This document shows positions 57,094 through 64,000 of a stretch of 64,000 bases of DNA, in pieces. The stretch is from Fusobacterium sp. SYSU M8D902 (GTDB lineage Bacteria > Fusobacteriota > Fusobacteriia > Fusobacteriales > Fusobacteriaceae). The stretch spans positions 20,979-84,978 of the forward strand of contig NZ_JBEFNA010000005.1 in NCBI RefSeq assembly GCF_040199715.1, in the 5' to 3' direction. The notes under the pieces were generated by a model. The model was given only the letters and a program-made list of their open reading frames with translations, was not told the origin of the DNA and did no database searches. A program made the translations under genes and the position numbers. Position 1 is the first letter of the stretch. Each line of letters starts with the position of its first letter.

Positions 57094-57594
57094 TTATTTT
57101 ATTAATTCTTTAAAATACTCATATGCTTTATCTAAATCATTTTGATCTGGGTGCTTACTTGCATCTTCCCATCTTTTTATTCTTTCTGGATTAGGTCCAT
57201 GTGGATGATCAGGTCCAAAATTCTTTTTCATCATCTCTATTAGTTTTGGATCAATTGCTCCTTGGCAGTGATAGTGTCCTATTACTTCATTTCCATTTTC
57301 AGTGAATAATTCTTTTATATTATTTGTGCAATCTTCAGCATGCTTAGAATCAGGATATGCTCCTAATGTGAATACAAATGCCACTTTTTTATTTTTTAAT
57401 GTCTCTATAAATTTTTTAGCTTTTGCATCAGCTGTTCCCTTATCTATCCAAGTTCCAACAACTATTAGATCATAATCTAAATTGTCCACCTCTTTTATAT
57501 CTTTCACTTCTACTTGTGAAAAGGCTTTACTTGCAGCTTCACATACTTTTCTAGTATTTCCAGTAAGTGTTGAATAAGCAATAAGTGTTTTCAT
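57094..57594 (-). CDS. hmuF: Flavodoxin-family protein, HmuF-like
   Basis: 166 aa. The FMN phosphate loop STLTGNTRKVCEAA (about residues 8-21) starts the fold, GTWIDKGTADAKA and FTLGAYPDSKHAEDC mark the ring-binding loops. The C-terminal tail (FGPDHPHGPNPERIKRWEDA) is His/Pro-rich. In F. nucleatum a flavodoxin-like protein, HmuF, beside the anaerobilin synthase binds heme and reduces anaerobilin. This gene is divergent from the anaerobilin synthase gene here and is probably its counterpart. It is monocistronic, with promoter and terminator. Confidence 0.82.
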   Translation of the reverse strand: MKTLIAYSTLTGNTRKVCEAASKAFSQVEVKDIKEVDNLDYDLIVVGTWIDKGTADAKAKKFIETLKNKKVAFVFTLGAYPDSKHAEDCTNNIKELFTENGNEVIGHYHCQGAIDPKLIEMMKKNFGPDHPHGPNPERIKRWEDASKHPDQNDLDKAYEYFKELIK

Positions 57595-57628
57595 TTTTCC
57601 CTCCTAGTTATTTTAGTTTACTTTCTAT

Positions 57629-57712
57629 TTTATATCACAATTTATTTTTAAAGTCAAACAATTAAAAACAATTATTTTTTAACTTGACAATCTTTAATAA
57701 ACAGTTTAATAT
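57629..57712. promoter_or_regulatory. Divergent promoters of the flavodoxin and anaerobilin synthase genes
   Basis: Leftward: TTGACT (57657-57652), 17 bp, TATAAA (57634-57629). Rightward: TTGACA (57684-57689), 17 bp, TAATAT (57707-57712). The back-to-back -35 boxes create GTCAA..TTGAC arms across 57653-57688, a possible shared operator site. Confidence 0.6.
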
Positions 57713-57790
57713 ATTTATAGTAATTTTATTTTGCAAATAAAATTATTTTTGAAGGAATTATTATGTAAAGGAATTAATTTGGAGGAAATA

Positions 57791-59059
57791 ATGACAGAAA
57801 ATTTAAAGTTATTTGAAAAAAGATTCAAATCTCATCACGATAGCAATGGACTTATCAACAAGTACGTTCAAAGTGAAAAAGCTACTGGGGAAAGTTTTGA
57901 AGCTATGTTAGAGATTAAACCTGATGATAGAAAGAAAGCTATCTATGTTCACACACCTTATTGTGATAAAATTTGTTCTTTTTGTAATCTTAATAGAAAG
58001 CAAATTGATGGAAGCTTAGATTCCTATGCAGAATACGTTGCTAGTGAGTTTAATAAATATGGAAAAACTACTTACTTCAAAGAGAGTACATTTGATGTTA
58101 TATTCTTTGGTGGTGGAACTCCTACTGTTTATAAGCCTAAACAATTAGAGATTATTCTTCAAAGTATAAGAGATAATGTTAAACTTAGTGATGATTATGA
58201 GTTTACATTTGAAACAACTTTACACAATTTGACTGAAGAAAAATTAGAAGTTATGATGAAATACGGAGTTAATAGACTTAGTGTTGGAATTCAAACTTTT
58301 TCAGATAGAGGAAGAGTTTTCTACAACAGAACTTACGGGAAAGAGGAAGTTAAATCAAGACTTAAAAAACTTAAAGATTTCTTTAAGGGAGATGTTTGTG
58401 TAGACATTATCTATAATTTCCCTGATCAAACTTTTGAAGAGGTTATTGAAGATGCTAGAATTGTAAAAGAGTTAGAGTTAAGCAGTGCTAGTTTCTACTC
58501 ACTTATGGTACATGATGGTTCTAAACTTTCAAAAGATATTGAAGCTGAAAGAGTAAAACTTGAAGAGGATATGAAAAAAGATTATCTACTTTACTCTCAC
58601 TTTGTAGCTGAAATGCTTAGAGAGGATAAATACCATATTTTAGAACTAACTAAAATTGCTAAAAAAGGTGGAGACAATTACCAATATATAAAAGTTAGAA
58701 ATACCGGTGGAGATACTTTCCCTATTGGTGTGGGTGCTGGTGGAAGTGTACAAGGAATTGGAGTATACAGAATGAGTAAAGAGATGTCTTTCTACTCTAA
58801 ACAGACAGATGTTCATTCTAAATTTGGAAAACTTTCAGGAATTATGCAATTCCCTATAATTGCTAAAAAAGATATTAAAGATGTTTTATCTGACGAGGAA
58901 TATGGTTTCTTCTGTGAAAAAATGAAGGAGTATGAAGATAAAAAACTTGTTTTAGAAACAGAAGAGAGCTTTAATTTTACAAATGATGGAGTGTTCTGGG
59001 GTAACAATCTTTCAATTGATACAATCGGGTTTATACTAGAAAAAATATTTAATAAATAA
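57791..59059 (+). CDS. hmuW: Anaerobilin synthase (radical SAM, HmuW/HutW/ChuW-like)
   Basis: 422 aa from the chosen start. Radical SAM cysteines are C58, C62 and C65 in HTPYCDKICSFC, followed by FFGGGTPTVYKPKQLE and SVGIQTFSDRGR, in HemN-like order, then the HutW/ChuW-type C-terminal part. These enzymes open heme without oxygen, using SAM as methyl donor, to give anaerobilin and free iron. A TTG at 57731 opens a longer frame but lies just behind the -10 box; the ATG at 57791 has GGAGG 6 bp ahead and is the real start. It leads a run with a TonB receptor and an ABC importer. Confidence 0.9.
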   Translation: MTENLKLFEKRFKSHHDSNGLINKYVQSEKATGESFEAMLEIKPDDRKKAIYVHTPYCDKICSFCNLNRKQIDGSLDSYAEYVASEFNKYGKTTYFKESTFDVIFFGGGTPTVYKPKQLEIILQSIRDNVKLSDDYEFTFETTLHNLTEEKLEVMMKYGVNRLSVGIQTFSDRGRVFYNRTYGKEEVKSRLKKLKDFFKGDVCVDIIYNFPDQTFEEVIEDARIVKELELSSASFYSLMVHDGSKLSKDIEAERVKLEEDMKKDYLLYSHFVAEMLREDKYHILELTKIAKKGGDNYQYIKVRNTGGDTFPIGVGAGGSVQGIGVYRMSKEMSFYSKQTDVHSKFGKLSGIMQFPIIAKKDIKDVLSDEEYGFFCEKMKEYEDKKLVLETEESFNFTNDGVFWGNNLSIDTIGFILEKIFNK

Positions 59060-59106
59060 GACTTTAATTTTCAAATAAAATATTAATTTTAAAAGGAGAA
59101 AAACAT

Positions 59107-61218
59107 ATGAACAAAAAGAAAGTAACATTACTTTTAGCACTGCTTGCTGTAGCTGCTTATGGAGAAGAGAGTATCGACCTAGGAAAAAGCGTTATCTATT
59201 CTACAACTGGATTCGCTACTGAAATGAGAAAAACAGCTGCTAATCCAACTATAGTAACTTCTGATAAGATCAAGGAAAAAGAGTATAAAACTGTGCTAGA
59301 TGTTTTGAAAGATATTCCTAGTGTTTCTATTACTAAAGATACATTTGGTTCTACTGTTGATTTGAGAGGACAAGGAAGTGCTATTGCTAAGAGAAATGTA
59401 CAAATATTAATAGATGGAGTTGCTGTAAATTCTTTAGATACTTCTATGACAAGTACTCCAATTAATACTATTCCTGTAAGTTCTATTGAAAGAATTGAAG
59501 TTATTCCTGGTGGAGGAAGTGTTCTATATGGTAGTGGTACTGCTGGTGGGGTAATTAATATTATTACAAAAAATGGAAAAGGACTTAGAGCTGATGTAGC
59601 TTATGACCATACTAGTTTTGGTGGAAATAAGTATGATGTTTCTGCTGGACAATCTCTAGGAAATTTTGATGCTAATGTTATGTATAGTAAAACAAATGCT
59701 GATGGCTATCGTAGTCAAAGTCATGATGACACAGAATTTTTTCAAGGAAATTTAAAATATAATATCAGTGATACGCAAGCACTTGAATTTAAATATTCTC
59801 ATCACGAATCTGATATTTTTTCACCTGATATGCTTACTAGAAAACAATTACAAGAGGATAGAAAGCAAGCTGGTAATAAAGTTACTAAAGTTAATACCGA
59901 AAAAGATGATTATGTTTTAACATACAATACTAAATTAAGTGATAATTTAGAGTTTAATATGGTTGCTTTTCAAAATGAAACAAATTTAAAAATTTCTGAC
60001 AAAGGAAAAAAACCTTATGGTTTCTTTGATGATAAAAAGAAAGGAATTAAGCCTAAGTTAAAATATTATTATGGAGAAAATAAAACTTCATCAGTAGTTG
60101 TTGGATTAGATTATATTGATAATGAAGCAAAAAGATGGGCTAATATGGACCAAAAAGAATTTATTATCACGCAAAATAAATTTGACAAAGAAACTTTTGG
60201 TGCTTTTGTTATGAATAACTTTGCTACTGGTAATTTTGAATTTAATCAAGGATTTAGATATGAAAGATCTGAATATGATATTTGGAGAAAATCTACCTTA
60301 GATATGGCTAATATGATGAAATCTGGTAAACCTGGTAAACCTGGTAAACCTGATATAGCTCTACCTCCTACTGACCCTTTAAATAAAAATAAAGTTGAAG
60401 AAAATTTTGCATTAGAATTGTCAGGTTCTTATTTATACTCTGATACAGGAAAAGTTTATACTAGATTAGAACAAGGATTTACTTCTCCACCACCAGCACT
60501 TTTAACTGATACTGTTCCTTATGAAAAAAAGACTCCTATGGGACCTATGTCTGTAACAAAATATGAACTTAATGATTTAGAGTCTGAAACATATAGAAGT
60601 ATAGAGTTAGGTATGAGTGACTATATTGGAAATACTTCTATCAATACATCTGTTTTCTATACTCAAACAAATAATGAAATCTATACTTATATGGTTGGAA
60701 TGGGAAAACAAACATTAAACTATAATATTGATAAAACAGAAAGATTTGGTGCCGAGATAGCATTAGAACAGTATTTTGGAAAATTAACTTTATCTGAATC
60801 ATATCAATATATGCATGCTGAAATAAAAAAGGGAACTGAAAAAAAATACGATACTAATGGAAATAAAATCAATGGTGCAAATCTAGCAGGTAGAAAAATA
60901 GAGGGAGTTCCTACTCATAAATTTACTTTTGGAGCTAAATATGATTTCACTCCTAACTTTAATATTAATGGTGAAGTAATTTATACAGGAGACTCTTATA
61001 TTAAAAATGATAATCTTAGTGGAAAAAGAAGTAGCTATACAGTTACTAATATAAGAACTGGATATTCATTTGATAACGGACTAACACTTTATGCTGGAAT
61101 CAATAACCTATTCGATAAAAAATACTATGATAGTGTTGATTATAGTGAAAAAAATGGTTATACTTATGATCCAGCAGCAGAAAGAAATTATTATGTAGGA
61201 TTCAGATATAGCCTATAA
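59107..61218 (+). CDS. TonB-dependent heme/iron receptor
   Basis: 703 aa. The signal peptide (MNKKKVTLLLALLAVAAYGEE) is followed by a plug with TIVTSDKIKEKEYKTVLDVL, VDLRGQGSAIAKRNVQILIDG-type sequence and IERIEVIPGGGSVLYGSG, then the barrel, ending in the strand YYVGFRYSL. It is 41 aa longer than its paralog at 54321, partly through a GKPGKPGKP tandem repeat (bases 60325-60351) in a probable surface loop. It lies 47 bp after the anaerobilin synthase gene and 37 bp before the permease, so it should import the heme these genes use. TonB and ExbBD must come from elsewhere. Confidence 0.92.
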   Translation: MNKKKVTLLLALLAVAAYGEESIDLGKSVIYSTTGFATEMRKTAANPTIVTSDKIKEKEYKTVLDVLKDIPSVSITKDTFGSTVDLRGQGSAIAKRNVQILIDGVAVNSLDTSMTSTPINTIPVSSIERIEVIPGGGSVLYGSGTAGGVINIITKNGKGLRADVAYDHTSFGGNKYDVSAGQSLGNFDANVMYSKTNADGYRSQSHDDTEFFQGNLKYNISDTQALEFKYSHHESDIFSPDMLTRKQLQEDRKQAGNKVTKVNTEKDDYVLTYNTKLSDNLEFNMVAFQNETNLKISDKGKKPYGFFDDKKKGIKPKLKYYYGENKTSSVVVGLDYIDNEAKRWANMDQKEFIITQNKFDKETFGAFVMNNFATGNFEFNQGFRYERSEYDIWRKSTLDMANMMKSGKPGKPGKPDIALPPTDPLNKNKVEENFALELSGSYLYSDTGKVYTRLEQGFTSPPPALLTDTVPYEKKTPMGPMSVTKYELNDLESETYRSIELGMSDYIGNTSINTSVFYTQTNNEIYTYMVGMGKQTLNYNIDKTERFGAEIALEQYFGKLTLSESYQYMHAEIKKGTEKKYDTNGNKINGANLAGRKIEGVPTHKFTFGAKYDFTPNFNINGEVIYTGDSYIKNDNLSGKRSSYTVTNIRTGYSFDNGLTLYAGINNLFDKKYYDSVDYSEKNGYTYDPAAERNYYVGFRYSL

Positions 61219-61255
61219 TATTCTGAATCATAGAAATTAGAATGCGAGGAATTAT

Positions 61256-62227
61256 ATGAAAAAAGTTTTACCTATCGTACTTACAATAGGAATAATTATA
61301 ACAGGAATACTCTCTATACCTTTAGGGAGTGTTCCAATTCCTCTGGAGTATATATTTTCTCCAGGGAAAGCTCCAGATTATATAAAAACTATAATCTTTA
61401 ATCTTAGATTACCTAGAATAATAATGTCACTTCTTGTAGGAATGATGTTATCATCTAGTGGGGCTGTTGTTCAAACAGTCTTTCAAAACCCTCTTGCTGA
61501 TCCATATATTATTGGAATTGCAGCAAGTGCAACTTTTGGGGCTGTAATTGCTTTTATTTTTAATATGCCTGACTTCATGTATGGTGTCTTAGCTTTTGTA
61601 GCTTGTTTGGCTAGTACACTTTTAATATTTAAGATGGCTAAAAAAGGTAATAAAGTAAATGTTGCAACTCTTTTGATAGTAGGAATTGCTGTATCATCAT
61701 TTTTAGGAGCCTTCACATCTTTTGCTATGTATCTTATTGGAGAGGATTCTTTTAAGATTACAATGTGGATGATGGGATATCTTGGAAATGCTACTTGGAA
61801 TAGAGTTATATTTATATTAATACCTCTTGTTTTTTCACTAATATATTTTTACTCAAAAAGATATGAATTAGATGCTCTACTTTCTGGAGATGAAGAGGCA
61901 CACTCTCTTGGAGTAGATGTAAATAAATTAAAAGTGAAAACACTTACTGTAGCTGCTCTTATAGTTGCTTTCTCTGTAGCTTTTTCTGGAATGATCGGTT
62001 TTGTTGGACTAATTGTTCCTCACACTATTAGAATGATAGTAGGTCCTTCTAATAGTAAGATGCTACCAAGTACTATTTTAGCTGGTGGATTCTTTTTATT
62101 ACTTTGTGATACTTTTGGAAGAGTCGTTTTAGCTCCTGTTGAAATTCCTATTGGAGTTATAACTGCCTTTTTCGGAGCTCCATTTTTTCTATATTTAGCA
62201 TTAAAAAATAAAAGGAGAGATTTCTAA
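61256..62227 (+). CDS. hmuU: Heme/iron ABC transporter permease (FecCD family)
   Basis: 323 aa with about ten membrane segments. The conserved LRLPRIIMSLLVGMMLSSSGAVVQTVFQNPLADPYI-type stretch (about residues 47-82) and the later GFVGLIVPHTIRM motif identify the BtuC/FecCD family. It forms the inner-membrane channel. It overlaps the start of the ATPase gene by one base (TAATG). No lipid or signal sequence is present. Confidence 0.93.
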   Translation: MKKVLPIVLTIGIIITGILSIPLGSVPIPLEYIFSPGKAPDYIKTIIFNLRLPRIIMSLLVGMMLSSSGAVVQTVFQNPLADPYIIGIAASATFGAVIAFIFNMPDFMYGVLAFVACLASTLLIFKMAKKGNKVNVATLLIVGIAVSSFLGAFTSFAMYLIGEDSFKITMWMMGYLGNATWNRVIFILIPLVFSLIYFYSKRYELDALLSGDEEAHSLGVDVNKLKVKTLTVAALIVAFSVAFSGMIGFVGLIVPHTIRMIVGPSNSKMLPSTILAGGFFLLLCDTFGRVVLAPVEIPIGVITAFFGAPFFLYLALKNKRRDF

Positions 62228-63015
62228 TGGACATAATAAAAATTGAAAAACTAAATTTCTCCTATGGAAATAGAAAAATTCTTCAAGGAATTGATCTTAA
62301 TTTAAAAGAGAAAAAACTTACTGGAATACTTGGACCTAATGGTTGTGGAAAATCAACTCTTTTAAAAAATATTTTAGGATATTTAAATGGAGAGAGTGGA
62401 AATATTTATATAGATAATTTAAAATCTAGTGATATTTCTCAAAAGGAAAAAGCTAAATTGATCTCTTTAGTTCCTCAAAAATCTCAACTTGTATCTGCTA
62501 TGGATGTTGAAGATTTTGTTTTAATGGGGAGATTACCTCATTTAAAAAATAGTTGGGACGGTTACTCTGCTGAAGATAGAGAGATTGCTAAAAAACATCT
62601 TTGTGAATTAGAGTTAGAAAACTTTATAAAAAGAAAAGCTCCAACTCTTTCTGGTGGAGAATTTCAAAGAGTTTTATTAGCTAGAGCCTTAACTCAAGAA
62701 ACTAAAATAATTCTTCTTGATGAACCAACATCAGCATTAGATCTAAACCATGCACTTGATCTGATGAAAAAAGTTAAAGAAAATGTTATAGAAAAAGGAT
62801 TATCTGCTATTGCTGTACTTCACGACCTAAATCTTGCAGCTATGTTTTGTGATGAAATAGTTATGCTAAAAGACGGAAAAGTATATGCTCAAGGTACTCC
62901 TAAAGAGACTTTAACTGTTGAGAATTTAAAGGCAATCTATGATCTTGAATGTTCTATTTTCTATACAGAAGAGGATATTCCATATATTATCCCAAAGTTA
63001 AAAGGAGGAAAATAA
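62227..63015 (+). CDS. hmuV: Heme/iron ABC transporter ATPase
   Basis: 262 aa. Walker A GPNGCGKSTLLKNI (about residues 36-49), signature LSGGEFQRVLLARAL and Walker B IILLDEPTSALD are intact, with a switch His in AVLHDLNLAA. FepC/BtuD-like. Coupled to the permease by a one-base overlap and followed 1 bp later by the binding-protein gene. Confidence 0.94.
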   Translation: MDIIKIEKLNFSYGNRKILQGIDLNLKEKKLTGILGPNGCGKSTLLKNILGYLNGESGNIYIDNLKSSDISQKEKAKLISLVPQKSQLVSAMDVEDFVLMGRLPHLKNSWDGYSAEDREIAKKHLCELELENFIKRKAPTLSGGEFQRVLLARALTQETKIILLDEPTSALDLNHALDLMKKVKENVIEKGLSAIAVLHDLNLAAMFCDEIVMLKDGKVYAQGTPKETLTVENLKAIYDLECSIFYTEEDIPYIIPKLKGGK

Positions 63016-63016
63016 C

Positions 63017-63898
63017 GTGAAAAAAGTAATCTTATTACTCACATTACTAATAAGTAGCTACTCATTTTCAGCTTTAAAAGTAGAAAATGATAAGATAAGT
63101 GATAACTATAAAAACAGTATTAAAATAAAGGAATATAATAGGATTGTTATATTAGATCCTGCTATTATTGAAACATTTTATATGATTGGAGCAGAGGACA
63201 AAATATCTGCTATTGCTACTACTGCTAGAAGTAAGATCTATCCCGAGGATAAAGTTAGCAAATTACCTAGTGTTGGACACATTACAAATACAAGCATTGA
63301 AAAAATTCTATCATTTTCACCTGATTTAGTTTTAATTGGAGCTATGTCTACAAAATTGGGAGCTAGTTTAAAACCATTTAATATCCCTGTACTTGTTGTA
63401 GATTCTAATAACTTTGATGATATTTTACAAAATATCCAAGTTTTTGGAAAATTAACTGGTAAAGAAAAAGAAGCTACTAAATTATATGAGGATTCAACTT
63501 ATAAATTAAAAGATATTCAAGAAAAAATATCTGCTAATCCTCTTAATTTAAAAGGGGCTATTCTTTACTCTACAACTCCAATGATGGCTTTTAATTCAAA
63601 ATCTCTATCAGGTCAAATCTTATCATTGTTAGGTGTTAAAAACTTAGCTGATAATTTAGTTGGAGATAAACCTATTATCTCTCCTGAATTTTTACTTAAA
63701 GAGAACCCTGATTTCTTGATTGGATCTATGGCAATCGGTTCTCCAGAGGATATTTTAAATAGCAATCCTGTGGTAAAAGATATTACTGCTGGTAAAAAAG
63801 GACACCTTTTTATAGTTGATTCAACAAAAATATTAAGAGGTTCTCCTAGAATTTTTGAAGCTATTGATGAATTTTATAATGAACTTAAAAATTTCTAA
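63017..63898 (+). CDS. hmuT: Heme/iron ABC transporter periplasmic binding protein
   Basis: 293 aa, cluster A-II (BtuF/FhuD-like) binding protein. The signal peptide (MKKVILLLTLLISSYSFSA) has no lipobox Cys, so the protein is free in the periplasm. Two lobes joined by a long helix are suggested by the conserved RIVILDPAIIETFYMIGAEDKI opening and KLPSVGHITNTSIEKILSFSPDLVL-type sequence. It starts with GTG, 1 bp after the ATPase stop, with GGAGG ahead. It would hand heme, or possibly another chelate, to the permease. Confidence 0.91.
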   Translation: MKKVILLLTLLISSYSFSALKVENDKISDNYKNSIKIKEYNRIVILDPAIIETFYMIGAEDKISAIATTARSKIYPEDKVSKLPSVGHITNTSIEKILSFSPDLVLIGAMSTKLGASLKPFNIPVLVVDSNNFDDILQNIQVFGKLTGKEKEATKLYEDSTYKLKDIQEKISANPLNLKGAILYSTTPMMAFNSKSLSGQILSLLGVKNLADNLVGDKPIISPEFLLKENPDFLIGSMAIGSPEDILNSNPVVKDITAGKKGHLFIVDSTKILRGSPRIFEAIDEFYNELKNF

Positions 63899-63925
63899 AA
63901 TACAGCATTAGATATATAATATGGG

Positions 63926-63985
63926 GGCTGTTGCAAACTGATGATTTTTAAATATCAGTTGCAACGCCTTTTTCTTTTTTTGCAA
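63926..63985 (+). terminator. Terminator of the heme operon
   Basis: GTTGCAA-ACTGAT pairs with ATCAGTTGCAAC, with GGC/GCC extending the base, followed by a long T-run. It ends the 57791-63898 transcript. No further gene is seen up to 64000. Confidence 0.85.
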
Positions 63986-64000
63986 AAAAAATAGAAATCA

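Noticed and set aside
57731..57790. Longer N-terminus of the anaerobilin synthase from TTG 57731
   Set aside because: No ribosome site ahead, and the GGAGG with ATG 57791 fits the family start.
60325..60351. CRISPR or other repeat array
   Set aside because: Only three 9-base units within a coding frame, no spacers, no cas genes.

Overview
This is AT-rich DNA with almost every gene preceded by a GGAGG-type ribosome site and many clean sigma70-type promoters with 17-bp spacers. The gene content points to Fusobacterium or a close relative: a FomA-type porin, a minimal YadA-anchor protein, a radical-SAM anaerobilin synthase beside its flavodoxin, and a fusobacterial-style TnpB. It looks like ordinary chromosome. 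No complete insertion sequence, prophage, CRISPR array, rRNA or tRNA gene was seen. The species cannot be fixed from the window alone.

Layout. Positions 1-1012 hold the N-terminal part of a TnpB-like protein that runs off the left edge and seems to lack the first RuvC catalytic aspartate. 1260-3795 holds an orphan cobyric acid synthase between a small unknown protein and a YczE-type membrane protein. 3855-15428 is a large efflux block read right to left. A TetR repressor, TolC channel, adaptor, RND pump and PII-like protein form one operon that ends in a terminator; a second promoter then drives another adaptor, RND pump and MerR regulator. 15490-17550 is an OmpR/EnvZ-type two-component system, followed by a FomA-like porin (17772-18863) with palindromes in its upstream region. 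19165-25372 is an exported glycan-degrading pair: an extended GH2 beta-galactosidase and a GH63 alpha-glucosidase.

25619-30730 is a divergent sulfur/sugar locus. A homocysteine S-methyltransferase faces a PRD-type activator, a MalX-like PTS permease and a MalY/PatB C-S lyase. Then come a MORN-repeat protein, a mini-YadA protein, a quinone-oxidoreductase-like enzyme, a uridine-kinase-family protein and a complete peptide ABC importer (34927-40383). 40790-54177 is housekeeping: rpsO, ftsH, tilS, a B12-binding radical SAM protein, mltG, argS, aspS, hisS, rarA and secG. A structured RNA, best read as 6S RNA, lies between aspS and argS.

54321-63898 is a heme/iron region. It has two paralogous TonB-dependent receptors, a YbaN-family protein, a flavodoxin (HmuF-like), an anaerobilin synthase (HmuW/HutW/ChuW-like) and a permease/ATPase/binding-protein importer. 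Heme would cross the outer membrane by a receptor and the inner membrane by the ABC importer, then be opened without oxygen by the radical SAM enzyme to free iron, with the flavodoxin helping reduction or trafficking. TonB/ExbBD and any Fur regulator are outside the window. A candidate small RNA with its own promoter and terminator lies inside this block.

Two recurring features are worth noting. Several upstream-extended reading frames begin inside promoters and were shortened here (26491, 32065, 57791). Several promoters carry clear palindromes or direct repeats that look like operators for the adjacent regulators.
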